From: Tunturibacter psychrotolerans
Lineage (GTDB): Bacteria; Acidobacteriota; Terriglobia; Terriglobales; Acidobacteriaceae
Reading direction: 5' to 3'
Length of the DNA: 64,000 nucleotides
Assembly: GCF_040359615.1 (NCBI RefSeq)
Contig: NZ_CP132942.1
Location: forward strand, 1,364,001 to 1,428,000
Below, one piece after another: positions 1 to 8,756 of the stretch; position 1 is the first letter of the stretch, and each line of letters begins with the position of its first letter. Under the pieces are notes generated by a model, which saw only the letters and a list, made by a program, of their open reading frames with translations, was not told where the DNA came from and searched no databases. A program made the position numbers and the translations under genes.

Positions 1-22
1 CACTCGACTAAAAATAAACTTC

Positions 23-47
23 AAAAACCTGGCGCATTTTTAGCGCC
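23..47 (-). terminator. Possible weak terminator downstream of the OPT transporter
   Basis: Read on the minus strand, a 5-bp GC stem (GGCGC/GCGCC) with a 7-nt AT loop is followed after three bases by five T residues. It lies about 155 bases past the stop of the minus-strand transporter gene. The stem is short, so the call is tentative. The rest of bases 1-200 shows no gene. Confidence 0.35.
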
Positions 48-200
48 CGAAAAAGTGACGGCTAAAACACCACGCTAGCCACACAAATCACCACAACTTC
101 ACCACGATTTACCATCAACAAACACCCCTAAAATCGCAAAAACCCCCAGAAAAACGCACCTCCCATCACGCCGGCATTTTTTTTGCAAAACTTAGAAAAA

Positions 201-2570
201 TCAACCTTCGCTCTTCAGAGGTTTCCTCGCGAAGTAGTAGAGCGAGAAGGCAAGCAGGGCAAACATAACGACACTCACCGGGTCGTGATGAAGCGGGTTG
301 TGTTCGCTGAATCGTGGGATGGAGCGGTCGGTGGCGGCCTCGTAGAGCTTGACGCAGACGCCCAGCAGGCCGACGATACCACCCGCGGCGATAAGTCCCG
401 AAGCATAGAGCGAGCCAGGCGATACCTCCGATTCGATCGTAGCGTCGCGAGCAGTAATAGTGTTGGGAAGCGGAATTCCAGTGGAGTCGGCATGAGTAGG
501 ATCGGTGGGGTCGAAGTCAGGATGCTGCGCGAGCCAGGCACTGCGGTCGGAGTGCCACAGTGCCAACGAAGCTTCGTGTTCGAGGTGGATGTTCTTCAAT
601 GCCTGACGATGTAAGGCGCGGTCGACCATCCAGCGCATGACGCCTCCGACGAAGATTGCGAGGGTGGTGGCGATGCTGAGGTAGGCTCCGACAGCGAAGG
701 TCAGGGAGCGAACACCGAGCAGTTCCACAACCACCACGATTGCGACACCGAGCAGTACGAGTGCCCACGGAAGTTTTCGGCTGAGGATTCCGTTGATGAC
801 AGTGGCCATGAGCCGGCCTTGAGGGGCTGCGGCTTTTTCGCTGCCGATTCCCTGAATCCACTGCACTTCAATCTCGCCGGTAGTGGTGTTGTATAGGTAT
901 TTGCCGTCATCGAGCGTGGTGGATCCGATGGCATTCAACAACACATACTGGCGGGCGTTGGAGAGTTCTTCTTTGGCGTGGTCAGCGTTGTGAGAGGTGA
1001 GGGTGATCCTGTCGTTGCCCGTGAAGTGGCCGTTGTTCTGAACGCCGTCGGGAAGCTTGTCGAGAGAGAAGGTGATTGGTTTGGGAAGGCGCTGAAAGGT
1101 TTCGAGGCCTTTGTTCATTGCGTTGAGCGTGGCGCCGATCGAGAAGATCGAGATGATGACGCCGATCATGATGGCGATCTGCTGCTTCCATGGAGTTGCG
1201 CCGATGAGGTAGCCGGTTTTGAGATCTTGTGAGGTGTCTCCTGCGTTTGAAGCAGCGATGCAGACGACTCCGCCAATGGTGATGGCGAGCGCACCGAAGG
1301 CAGGTGCTGTCCAGCCTTTGACGAGGAAGATGGCGGCGGTTGCCATCAGAGTTGCGATGGTCATGCCTGAGACGGGCGAGGCGGAGGAGCCGACTATACC
1401 GACGATGCGCGCGCTGACGGTGACGAAGAGAAAGCCGAAGACGACGACGAGAAGAGCAGCGGCGATGTTGGCGAGTGGACCGACCTGCGCTCCGGGGATC
1501 GGCTTGAACTGAAGGAAGAGGAACATCAGCAGGATGAGAAGAAGAGAGCCGCCAAAGACGACGATGGGGGGAAGATCATTTTCCGTACGCGAGACTTGTG
1601 TCGCGGCCGATTTGCCAGAGCCAGTCTTCTTGAAGCCCTGTGTGAGTGCACCGACGATGGTGGGAAGCGTGCGGAGCAAGGTGATGAGACCGGCGGCTGC
1701 GACTCCACCTGCGCCCATTGGACGGACGTAGGTTCGCCAGAGGTCGGACGGCGACATCTGCGTGATGAGGACGGTGCCAGGGTAGAGGGGGCTGGAGAGA
1801 TGCGAGCCGAAGAAGTAAATGGCAGGCATAAGGACCAGCCATGAGAAGACGCCACCAGCGAGCATGATGGCGGCGACGCGAATGCCGATGATGTAGCCGA
1901 CGCCGAGATACTCCGGGGTACAGTCGGCGCGGATGGCAGAGCCTTTGAGGAGATGTTGCGTGCCGAGGTCGGGCTGGTAGTCGGGTTGGCTGGGCCAGAG
2001 GGCGAAGAGGTTGTCGTTCTGGAAGAGGGTGTAGATGCCGCCGAGGCCGAGACCAAGGAAGACGCGTGAGGCGAATGAGCCGCCGCGTTCGCCAGCGATG
2101 AGGACATCGGCGCAGGCGGTGCCTTCGGGGTAGATGAGGTTGTCATGCTCTTCGACGATGAGTTGGCGGCGAAGCGGGATCATGAAGAGAACGCCGAGCC
2201 ATCCGCCGAAGAGAGCGAGTGCGAAGATGCGGGACGCTTCAAGATCGAAGCCGAGGAAGATAAGAGCGGGAAGTGTGAAGATGACACCGGACGCGATGGA
2301 TTGGCCAGCGTTGCCGGTGCTTTGAACGATGTTGTTTTCGAGGATGCTGGCTTTGCCGAAGGCTCGCAGGATGGAGATGGAAAGGACTGAGATTGGAATG
2401 GACGCGGCAACCGTGAGACCAGCACGGAGACCTACATAGACAGTCACTGCACCGAATAGGACACCGAAGATTGCCCCGAGGATGAGAGCTCGGGCGGAGA
2501 GCTCGGGGCGGGTCTCGGTGGCGGGGACAAAGGATTTGAAGGTTGGTTTGGTCGGTGTGGATGTTGCCAT
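201..2570 (-). CDS. OPT-family oligopeptide/metal-chelate transporter
   Basis: A 789-residue polytopic inner-membrane protein. The first membrane segments start near residue 28, and the segment YVGLRAGLTVAASIP (about 45-59) is followed by NIVQSTGNAGQS (about 80-91) and PEGTACADVL (about 148-157). These conserved blocks are typical of bacterial OPT transporters, which use the proton gradient to import small peptides or metal complexes. A hydrophilic stretch around residues 500-590 interrupts the hydrophobic segments, as in many bacterial members, and hydrophobic helices resume after it. The length is slightly above the usual 600-700 because of this loop. The ATG start has a GGGAGA-type ribosome site about nine bases upstream. 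Neighbours give no hint about the substrate. The family call is firm; the substrate is unknown. Confidence 0.9.
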   Translation of the reverse strand: MATSTPTKPTFKSFVPATETRPELSARALILGAIFGVLFGAVTVYVGLRAGLTVAASIPISVLSISILRAFGKASILENNIVQSTGNAGQSIASGVIFTLPALIFLGFDLEASRIFALALFGGWLGVLFMIPLRRQLIVEEHDNLIYPEGTACADVLIAGERGGSFASRVFLGLGLGGIYTLFQNDNLFALWPSQPDYQPDLGTQHLLKGSAIRADCTPEYLGVGYIIGIRVAAIMLAGGVFSWLVLMPAIYFFGSHLSSPLYPGTVLITQMSPSDLWRTYVRPMGAGGVAAAGLITLLRTLPTIVGALTQGFKKTGSGKSAATQVSRTENDLPPIVVFGGSLLLILLMFLFLQFKPIPGAQVGPLANIAAALLVVVFGFLFVTVSARIVGIVGSSASPVSGMTIATLMATAAIFLVKGWTAPAFGALAITIGGVVCIAASNAGDTSQDLKTGYLIGATPWKQQIAIMIGVIISIFSIGATLNAMNKGLETFQRLPKPITFSLDKLPDGVQNNGHFTGNDRITLTSHNADHAKEELSNARQYVLLNAIGSTTLDDGKYLYNTTTGEIEVQWIQGIGSEKAAAPQGRLMATVINGILSRKLPWALVLLGVAIVVVVELLGVRSLTFAVGAYLSIATTLAIFVGGVMRWMVDRALHRQALKNIHLEHEASLALWHSDRSAWLAQHPDFDPTDPTHADSTGIPLPNTITARDATIESEVSPGSLYASGLIAAGGIVGLLGVCVKLYEAATDRSIPRFSEHNPLHHDPVSVVMFALLAFSLYYFARKPLKSEG

Positions 2571-2655
2571 GGTGGTGCGTCTCCCGCTTGGTCGAGCTGT
2601 GTTTCGGCTTCGATGGAGTGTATCAGCGGGGATGTGGGGTCAGTCTACCGAGCGA

Positions 2656-3801
2656 TCAGCGCGGGTGGAGACTGTTGGGATCGTATGGGCCTTTGGCGTT
2701 GCCGGGTCCGCCTACGAACTGCAGAGTTGGGATTCGCTGATCGACATCGGGTAGAGGTAGGAACGGCAGATGCGGTTCGGACTGATACCAGTAGGCGACA
2801 GAGTAAAAGTTGTCGGAGCGGTGATTGGCGTGGCCGTGCTCGATGCTCGCACGCATGGATTTGGTGAACGGAATGGGCGAGTCGAAGTGGAAGCGATACA
2901 TGCTGGAGCGCTCGCCTGCGAGCTCTTTGCCGACTACGGGTGCGCCGTGAAGCATATAGTCCTGTGGGCCGCCGTAGGCCCAGGCGCCGAGGAAGTAGTC
3001 TTCTCCGCCTGTGCCTACTATGGTTGGGGTGTCGCCGTCGATCTGAAACATGTCGTTGCCTTCACCCCACCAGCCGTCCTGATTCTGGAGGATGGAGAAG
3101 GTAACGCCGACGAACTGGCCGTGGCCTTTGGCTTCGAACCACTCGTAGTTGTCTTTGCCGTCGAGGTTGCGGTGATAATTCACGATGGGGTCGCCGTTCT
3201 CGTACCAATCTCCGGTCCAGCCTTTGTTGGGTTGCGCCTGACGGTACTCCGCATGGAAGTAGAGGGTGTCTTCGGGCAGAGGCTGAGCGTTCACGCGATA
3301 GTCAATGTTCCAGTAGAGATGATTGACGGACATCTTGCCTTCGTCGGTGATGGTGATGCGGGCATGATGCGCGTAGGGCATGGGGAAGTAGCTGTTGAGT
3401 GCCTTGTCGGCACCGGCGGAGAGCATGAGCGACTCCCAGTGGTAGTAGATCCCGTTGCCGAGGCCGAAGAAATCGCCGATGGGAGTTTCAACGCTAGGTG
3501 TGGTCTCGCCATCCCAGTACATGCGGAGGACGATGCGTTTGAGAGCATATGGTTCGGCGTCGTCGAGGGTGAACCAGATGTGCGAGATCATGCCGGGGCC
3601 ATCGACGTCGAGGATGGTGAGGGTCTGGCCTGGAGTGACGGTGCGTGCGTCGGCGTTGGCGCCGGTGGATTCGCGGCTTGAGGAGCGATGGAGCGTGTAG
3701 GTCTGCTGGCGTGTGGGGTCGGGCATGCCTGCCGGTAGTTGCGCGTACGCAGCTGAGGAGATGAGCGCGAGGAGCGATATCAGGATTTTGGGTTGGCGCA
3801 T
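2656..3801 (-). CDS. Secreted GH172 / DUF2961 family glycoside hydrolase
   Basis: A 381-residue protein with a clear signal peptide ending near residue 20 (SSAAYA|Q), so it is exported. The body matches DUF2961 proteins, now glycoside hydrolase family GH172, whose characterised members act on fructofuranosyl or arabinofuranosyl linkages. Visible blocks are DGPGMISHIWFT (about 67-78), GWWGEGNDMFQID (about 243-255) and GTGGEDYF (263-270). E247 and E267 are good candidates for the catalytic acids, because GH172 enzymes use two glutamates in comparable blocks; that assignment is by analogy. The gene is on the same strand as the OPT transporter, 85 bases upstream of it, so co-transcription is possible. 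Substrate not predictable. Confidence 0.85.
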   Translation of the reverse strand: MRQPKILISLLALISSAAYAQLPAGMPDPTRQQTYTLHRSSSRESTGANADARTVTPGQTLTILDVDGPGMISHIWFTLDDAEPYALKRIVLRMYWDGETTPSVETPIGDFFGLGNGIYYHWESLMLSAGADKALNSYFPMPYAHHARITITDEGKMSVNHLYWNIDYRVNAQPLPEDTLYFHAEYRQAQPNKGWTGDWYENGDPIVNYHRNLDGKDNYEWFEAKGHGQFVGVTFSILQNQDGWWGEGNDMFQIDGDTPTIVGTGGEDYFLGAWAYGGPQDYMLHGAPVVGKELAGERSSMYRFHFDSPIPFTKSMRASIEHGHANHRSDNFYSVAYWYQSEPHLPFLPLPDVDQRIPTLQFVGGPGNAKGPYDPNSLHPR

Positions 3802-3834
3802 GAGAGGACCTGTTTGGAAGTGTTTTCCAAGGTA

Positions 3835-4437
3835 TCACTCTGAGTCGGGGGTGAAGGGCTCCTGATGCGATTTGCGCGGGGCAGTGAGTTTGGAGCGGAG
3901 AAGGGCTGCAACGGCGCAGGCGATGAGGAAGAGCATGGGGCCGGTGAAGAGGAAGCGGTCGGTGATCCACTTGTCGTCGAGTAGGCCCGCGTTTTGTCCG
4001 TAGAGAGGGCCGAAGAAGCGTTCTAAACGGCCGGTTGATCGATGCGCGTCGAAGACGCTCGACGTTGTAGACCTCCAACTCACAAAGCGAATCAGGAAAG
4101 CGAGAGTGACGGGCAGCCAGGCCCACAGGATAGGGGGTACGGCATCGGACTCCGATACAAGTTCGGTAGATGGGGAGTTAGAGAGCGATCGAAGCAGGTC
4201 TCTGATTGCTTCGCCTAGTTTGCCGAAGGGAATCAGGCCAAGGAGAAATCCGGCAACTGCGTAGATCGGCAGGAAGTAACTGAGGACGTAGCTGATGCGA
4301 TTCAGGTTCGTCCAGTGCATTCTTGTTGCGAGCTGCCACACAGGCGTCGTGAAAACCCACGAGAATCGGATTGCGGCGACCGCGACGAGGCAGTACAGAA
4401 ACAGGCACTTGGCGCACCAGGTGATAACTCTCAGCAT
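3835..4437 (-). CDS. Multi-pass membrane protein of unknown function
   Basis: A 200-residue protein with a hydrophobic N-terminal helix (about residues 4-25), a second around 50-68, a third near 100-117 and a last one near 163-182. A serine-rich soluble loop lies at about 80-98 and a soluble stretch at about 118-160. No motif I can tie to a known family. The stop codon is 33 bases from the start of the GH172 gene on the same strand, so it may be the first gene of a small operon with it. The tail is charged and probably cytoplasmic. Confidence 0.7.
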   Translation of the reverse strand: MLRVITWCAKCLFLYCLVAVAAIRFSWVFTTPVWQLATRMHWTNLNRISYVLSYFLPIYAVAGFLLGLIPFGKLGEAIRDLLRSLSNSPSTELVSESDAVPPILWAWLPVTLAFLIRFVSWRSTTSSVFDAHRSTGRLERFFGPLYGQNAGLLDDKWITDRFLFTGPMLFLIACAVAALLRSKLTAPRKSHQEPFTPDSE

Positions 4438-4654
4438 GGCCTAGATGTAGCATAGGCGCATCTTTTTTGGTGCAGAATTGTTTGTGGCGGGAGTGGCTAA
4501 GGGGCTATACTGCGGGAAATGGCGCGGTCCGACCGACCTGGAGCGCCAGCGAGTGAGGTGAGTCTTCAGCGATTGCTTGAATGACAATTCGCTCGGTATT
4601 GATTCCGGGGGGCCACCCGGTGCTCCGCCTGGTGGGGTGGGCGACGGGTCTGCG

Positions 4655-5533
4655 ATGTCCCGCTGGTGGCAGGGACCGGGACGGGTTGTTCGGGCTGCTC
4701 TGGATGACCTGGTTACTACGTTTTATCCGACTGATTGCAGGGCTTGTGGTGGGCCGCTGCTGAGAGCTGGGCTCTCTCCTGTATGTGACAGCTGTGTGGA
4801 TGGAGTTGTGGAGCAGTCCATGACGCTGTGCGTGCGTTGTGGTGAGGCGCTGGATATGGAAGGCGTGCGGTTCGCGGGGCAGTTTCCGGTGGACGGGCTG
4901 GTATGTTCGCCTTGCAGGATGGCTCCTCCGGAGTTCGAGCGGGCTGTGGCCTATGCGGTGTATCAGGATGAGCTGCGGGAGATGATCCACCTGCTGAAGT
5001 ATGAGCGGATGCGCTCGGTGGCGAAGCCGCTGGGGAGATTTCTGGCGCGGGCGATCCGGATGCTTGAGGGTGAGGCTGGTGGAGATCTGCTGGTGGTTGC
5101 GGTGCCGCTGTTTCCGTCGAAGGAGCGAGAGCGCGGCTATAACCAGGCGGTGCTGCTGTCGGATGCTGCTTTGGCGGAGTTGAAGCGGAGTCGTCCGGAG
5201 TGGAAGCTGACGGCGGCGCATGGAGTGATTCGCCGGGTGAAGGATACGCGGAGTCAGTTTGAGCTGACTCCTAAGGGACGTCGACGGAACCTGCAGGGTG
5301 CATTTGCTGTCAGTGATCGCGCGGCGCTGCCTGGGCGCGAAATTTTGTTGGTGGATGACATTTATACGACGGGGGCTACGGCTCGCGCTTGTGCGCAGGT
5401 GTTGCGACGGGCCGGGGCGGCGAAGGTTTGGGTGGCGACGGCTTCGCGGGCTCAGCCGGAGATGATCGCGGCCTGGGATGATTCGGCGTTGCGTGATGCT
5501 GGCTCGCGTGTTGCTGCCTGGGATGCTGGTTAG
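4655..5533 (+). CDS. comF: ComF-family phosphoribosyltransferase-like protein
   Basis: An N-terminal double zinc-ribbon-like region (CRACG...CDSC and CVRCG...CSPC) is followed by a type I phosphoribosyltransferase fold whose PRPP-binding loop reads LLVDDIYTTGATA (bases about 5344-5382). The central block CxxxVPLFPSKERERGYNQ-type is also recognisable. ComF proteins are needed for DNA uptake in competent bacteria, with a proposed role in handling incoming single-stranded DNA; activity in this lineage is inferred. I chose ATG 4655 (292 residues). The frame stays open to a TTG at 4577, but the added residues are Gly/Pro-rich and look non-native. It is divergent from the membrane protein upstream, and the HNH nuclease follows in the same direction. 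Confidence 0.85.
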   Translation: MSRWWQGPGRVVRAALDDLVTTFYPTDCRACGGPLLRAGLSPVCDSCVDGVVEQSMTLCVRCGEALDMEGVRFAGQFPVDGLVCSPCRMAPPEFERAVAYAVYQDELREMIHLLKYERMRSVAKPLGRFLARAIRMLEGEAGGDLLVVAVPLFPSKERERGYNQAVLLSDAALAELKRSRPEWKLTAAHGVIRRVKDTRSQFELTPKGRRRNLQGAFAVSDRAALPGREILLVDDIYTTGATARACAQVLRRAGAAKVWVATASRAQPEMIAAWDDSALRDAGSRVAAWDAG

Positions 5534-5600
5534 TGAGTTTGGAGTGATGGAAGAGCTTGGCGCGGAGTGCTAACAGTGGTTGGAACCGGAGGGCTTTGAG

Positions 5601-6257
5601 ATGCAATCGGGGAAGATGCGGAAGCAAGGGCTGAGTGGAAAGAGACACGCGGGGCATGGGGGACATGGCGCGGGCCGTGTAACGACGGAGCGCGAAGTCC
5701 GGGTAGGCGTGTTTCGGCAGCCGGCGATGCAGACTCCGGTGCTTGTGCTGAATGCGTCGTATGAGCCGATCAACATCTGCGGTGCGAGGCGAGCGCTGGT
5801 GCTGGTGCTGAAGGGTGTCGCCCGGACCGAGGAGGAGCAGGGCGCGGTGCTGCATGCGGCGCGGATGCGGGTGGCGATGCCGAGTGTGATCCGGCTGCTC
5901 GAGTACCGCAGGATTCCGCATCAGACTCGGGCGCTGAGCCGTAAAAACATTCTTTTGCGCGATCGAAACTCGTGCCAGTACTGCAGCGTCATCCTGACCG
6001 CGGGGGAGCTGACGCTGGATCATGTCATTCCGCGGTCTCGTGGCGGGCTGTCGACGTGGGAGAATCTCGTCGCCTGCTGCCATAACTGCAATCGGCGCAA
6101 GGGCAACCAGATGCTGCACGAGTTGACCGATATGAAACTGCAGCGGGAGCCGAGGCCGTTTTCTTTGCATACATCCCGGCACATCATGCGGATGATCGGG
6201 AGCGCGGATGCGGCCTGGCGGAAGTATCTTTACTTCGAGGCTGAACCGGCGGCCTGA
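5601..6257 (+). CDS. HNH endonuclease
   Basis: A 218-residue protein. The conserved part starts around base 5727 ([15 protein letters not shown]...) and contains a complete HNH zinc-finger nuclease motif: CQYC, then [13 protein letters not shown], then [15 protein letters not shown]. The two CxxC pairs should bind structural zinc, and the DH pair plus the last N/H residues form the nuclease site. This small stand-alone HNH type is widespread and chromosomal in Acidobacteria, with no established substrate. ATG 5601 has a GGAGGG ribosome site at good spacing. The first 42 residues are basic and glycine/histidine-rich and may be poorly conserved, so ATG 5727 is an alternative start. Confidence 0.88.
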   Translation: MQSGKMRKQGLSGKRHAGHGGHGAGRVTTEREVRVGVFRQPAMQTPVLVLNASYEPINICGARRALVLVLKGVARTEEEQGAVLHAARMRVAMPSVIRLLEYRRIPHQTRALSRKNILLRDRNSCQYCSVILTAGELTLDHVIPRSRGGLSTWENLVACCHNCNRRKGNQMLHELTDMKLQREPRPFSLHTSRHIMRMIGSADAAWRKYLYFEAEPAA

Positions 6258-6287
6258 TATTTTCTGTCCGAGAACGCTTATGGTGCG

Positions 6288-6316
6288 ATACCCCCTCCCC
6301 CCGGTGGGGGTATTTT
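6288..6316 (+). terminator. Rho-independent terminator of the HNH gene
   Basis: An 8-bp perfect stem (ATACCCCC/GGGGGTAT) with a 10-nt loop lies 30 bases after the HNH stop codon and ends in a TTTT run. Confidence 0.7.
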
Positions 6317-6420
6317 GTACGTAAAATACTTATAATCAGTGACTTACAGAGGGTGAGTGTCTGTAAAATATTGATAATAGGTGGTTTACGGATAAAATAT
6401 TGAAACTAAATTATTTATGT
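6311..6420. repeat. AT-rich degenerate repeat cluster
   Basis: Two 29-base units starting at 6321 and 6363 agree at about 22 of 29 positions. Each begins GTAAAATA and ends with TTAC plus a short G-containing tail. A partial third unit starts near 6391 (ATAAAATATTG). The second unit is bounded by GTAAA/TTTAC, an inverted pair. Just before them, GTATTTT-GTACGT-AAAATAC forms a separate 7-bp inverted repeat (6311-6330 region). The cluster is far more AT-rich than its surroundings and has no coding potential. Confidence 0.6.
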
Positions 6421-6609
6421 CGCAGAACGTACTTGAGCCCCGGGGTGTGGTCGGAGGCTTTTTATCTCTTGATTCCAGTGTAGCGGTTTGGAGGTAACTG
6501 ATACGCCACGCAGAAGTGGTTTTTTTGTAACGAGTTGCAGGATTTTAGGGCTTGACAGCTTTGTTCGTTGGAGTTTTCTGCGGTTCGAAAGGGTGAAGCG
6601 GTTTCGTTT

Positions 6610-6834
6610 TTACTCCTGTGCGTCTGTCCAATCGGGATGATTTCCGATTCGGTTGTGGCGCGGGACGCGCGCGGAGTACGGTACTGCCTTGCACTTGTGG
6701 GCTTTATCCCGTTCACTCAGCTCTGCCTCGGAGGTGCTCACGCCGACGGTTCTCAAACATGTCAGGCATATCGATTGCAGGCTGCCATCCGCCATGCGCC
6801 GGTGCGGGAAAAATGGAGCGGACTTTTTGTCCAT
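6610..6834 (-). CDS. Small cysteine-containing protein, zinc-finger-like
   Basis: A 74-residue ORF with an ideal ribosome site (AGGAGG, eight bases before the ATG). Its core reads HRRMADGSLQSICLTCLRT and ends AHKC. The CxxC plus a later HxC pair is a plausible zinc-binding set. I recall similar short proteins (FxRRxxDGSxQxICxxC...AHxC) scattered through Acidobacteria, but no function is assigned. The residues after the last cysteine may be poorly conserved. No co-directional partner is close by. The rest of 6421-7284 is non-coding. Confidence 0.6.
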   Translation of the reverse strand: MDKKSAPFFPHRRMADGSLQSICLTCLRTVGVSTSEAELSERDKAHKCKAVPYSARVPRHNRIGNHPDWTDAQE

Positions 6835-7039
6835 TGCGTGTCCTCCTTACGAGAGGAACGTGCTGCAACAAGATCCAGATTGCCCGATTTTAAGAAATTA
6901 ATCGGTTGGCTTGGCAGTGTACTCCATGAATGCGGTGATGAGCTATCACTTGGAGGCGCCCGGTTACCAGTGATTGCCCCGATCCAAGGCGGTTGTGCGG
7001 AGCCAGGTCGAAATGATGATCTTGTTGTTGGCGGAAGAG

Positions 7040-7214
7040 AAAGACGACAGCAGATCCCCTTCGGGGATGCCAACAAGAAAGACGAAGGCAACTGCAAAAG
7101 CGAAATGCGGGAGTCCTTCGTTGCGCTGCGGAATGACGACAAAAAGAACAGACAGCGGCAGAGACAAAGACGACAGCAGATTCTCTTCGGGGATGACAAC
7201 AACAAAGACAAAGG
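7040..7214. repeat. Dispersed repeat family A, two copies
   Basis: Two copies of a roughly 45-base element (about 7040-7087 and 7163-7214) share GACGACAGCAGAT, a CTTCGGGGATG hairpin core, then CAACAA.AAAGAC.AAGG. A CTTCGTTGCGCTGCGGAATGAC-type segment separates them. A third copy lies near 7698-7752. Purine-rich and non-coding. Confidence 0.6.
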
Positions 7215-7284
7215 CCGCGTATTCTTCTCCTTGAGGGCTGCAAGTTGAAACTCGAATGTGATATTTTCAGCGGCAGGAGATCGA

Positions 7285-7551
7285 ATGTCTTATATCGAGA
7301 GTTACCAGTGCGACGTGTGCGGCGATAAGAAGGGCGAAGGCGGGGATTGGTGGCTGGCCTGGGTGGATTGTTTTCCGGGGGAGAAGCCGGAGGAGGATCA
7401 GCCTCTGATCAAATTGACGCGATGGCAGCATCATCATGCGCACTCGGCTGGAGTGAAGCATCTCTGTGGCGCCCGATGTGCAGGGACGTTGATGGATCGG
7501 TGGATGACACAGCAGCATGCGGAGCCGGATTCGCACTGCGAGACGAAGTAA
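7285..7551 (+). CDS. Small cysteine/histidine-rich protein of unknown function
   Basis: An 88-residue protein with CDVCGDK near the N-terminus and HLCGARCAG near residue 60, plus a His cluster (WQHHHAH) between them. The spacing of two Cys pairs suggests a zinc-ribbon-like fold. It is tryptophan-rich (GGDWWLAWVD). A GGAGA ribosome site sits seven bases before ATG 7285; the frame is open slightly upstream, but no better start exists there. It is isolated between two repeat patches. No function can be assigned. Confidence 0.65.
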   Translation: MSYIESYQCDVCGDKKGEGGDWWLAWVDCFPGEKPEEDQPLIKLTRWQHHHAHSAGVKHLCGARCAGTLMDRWMTQQHAEPDSHCETK

Positions 7552-7619
7552 TGGTGTGCTTTCTCGGCTGAGTTGACTTAGGCTTTGGCAGTTTCGCGGT
7601 GAATGAAAAGCCAAAAAGC

Positions 7620-7760
7620 AAGGGCGAAATACAGGGATCCTTCCCCTTCGACTACGCTCAGTGTCAGCATGACGACAAAAGAGAAGACAACGGCGGCGAC
7701 AAAGACGACAGCAAATCCCTTGGGGATGGCAACGAGAAAGACAAGGTCAACTACAAAAAG
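7620..7760. repeat. Dispersed repeat family A, third copy with associated segment
   Basis: The element at about 7698-7752 (AAAGACGACAGCAAATCCC, TTGGGGATGGCAAC, GAGAAAGACAAGG) matches the copies at 7040-7214. It is preceded by GGGATCCTTCC...GACTACGCTCAG, a variant of the spacer seen there. Non-coding region between 7552 and 7769. Confidence 0.55.
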
Positions 7761-7769
7761 CGAAGCCGG

Positions 7770-8516
7770 CTACTGGGCTATTGGCTGGTAGTTGGAGTTG
7801 GTGGTGTTGACTACGAGCTTTTTCGCTGTGGCGTTGAGTACGGAGTCGTTGACGTAGTTGGTGGAGTCGGGCAGGCTGGCAAAGTGGACGGCGAGGGTGA
7901 CGACGTCCTGGGGATTGTCCATGTAGGTGTTGACGTTTAACGCGCTGATCTTTTTTTCGGCGCTGTTGAAGGAGATGGTCATCTGGTCGCCGGGTTGAGC
8001 GTAGTCCTTGAATACGATCTGTGCGACGCCTGAATCACCGCCTGGGGTGATAGAGACTTTGTGTTGCTGGAAGGCCTCTTGCATGCGCTGGGGATTCGGC
8101 GGCACGTACAGGGCTAGCAGGGTTTTGACCTGACCCATGTAGTCCTTCACCTCTTCTTTCTTTTTCTCGATGATCCTTTGTTTGAAGCGGCCGCCACTGG
8201 GGGCCTGCTGCGCCTGTGGAGCGCCCATTGGCGTTTTTTGCACTTTTCCGTCGGGACCGTACTGACACATGAATTCGGTGCCGGGTTTGGCGTTGCCGTT
8301 GAGGGTGAGTTGGGTGGTCTCGAGCCAGCGGTACTGGTGCAGTTTCTGCTGGTTTGCGGCGACTGATTGTTTGAGGGCAGCTACTTTTGCCTGCAGATCG
8401 CCTCCTGCCTGACCGCTGGCACGGGGGGGTGTGAGGAAGGCACAGGTGAACAGCGCTGTAGAAAGGAAGGCGCTCTTGAAGGCGTACGAGACGGAGCTTG
8501 CGTTCGATCGGTTCAT
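7770..8516 (-). CDS. Secreted protein of unknown function
   Basis: A 248-residue protein from ATG 8516, chosen for the AGGAG ribosome site just upstream. The frame is open further upstream but those residues look random. A signal peptide covers about residues 1-36 (hydrophobic FLSTALFTCAFLT, then ASGQA). A helical heptad-like stretch follows (LQAKVAALKQSVAANQQKLHQY, split here at the family's KQ..Y pattern), with a predicted beta-rich C-terminal half. The block NDSVLNATAKKLVVNTTNSNY near the C-terminus is typical of uncharacterised exported proteins of Acidobacteria. Two more exported proteins follow upstream on the same strand (8757-9569, 9828-10745). Confidence 0.7.
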   Translation of the reverse strand: MNRSNASSVSYAFKSAFLSTALFTCAFLTPPRASGQAGGDLQAKVAALKQSVAANQQKLHQYRWLETTQLTLNGNAKPGTEFMCQYGPDGKVQKTPMGAPQAQQAPSGGRFKQRIIEKKKEEVKDYMGQVKTLLALYVPPNPQRMQEAFQQHKVSITPGGDSGVAQIVFKDYAQPGDQMTISFNSAEKKISALNVNTYMDNPQDVVTLAVHFASLPDSTNYVNDSVLNATAKKLVVNTTNSNYQPIAQ

Positions 8517-8756
8517 GGAGAACTCCTGTGGGGGAAGCATAGTCTCAGATGCGACTTCGCGGAACTGCCAAACTCGACAGCTCCGCGACGGTTTTAGAGG
8601 CTCGGATTTTTTGCGAGAGATAAGGCAACAGAAGATTCCGCCTGCGGCGAAGGATGACAACAGTGACCCGGAGCGCACATAGGACTCACGTGCAGACCTC
8701 CGGGACGTGGGACAAGTGCCTTTGAAGCGATAGCGTGTTGAGCCAGAGAGCCTGAG

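Noticed and set aside
2770..3681. Long open frame (303 codons) on the plus strand
   Set aside because: It is an antisense shadow of the GH172 gene, with Val/Gly/Asp-rich sequence and no domain pattern; the minus frame has a signal peptide and family motifs.
6311..6420. CRISPR array in the AT-rich repeats
   Set aside because: Units are imperfect, only two and a half in number, spacing differs (42 then 28 bases) and no cas genes are nearby.
6568..7248. Plus-strand frame of 226 codons across 6.6-7.2 kb
   Set aside because: It runs through repeat copies and antisense to the small zinc-finger-like gene; no ribosome site, biased Arg/Gln/Asp composition.
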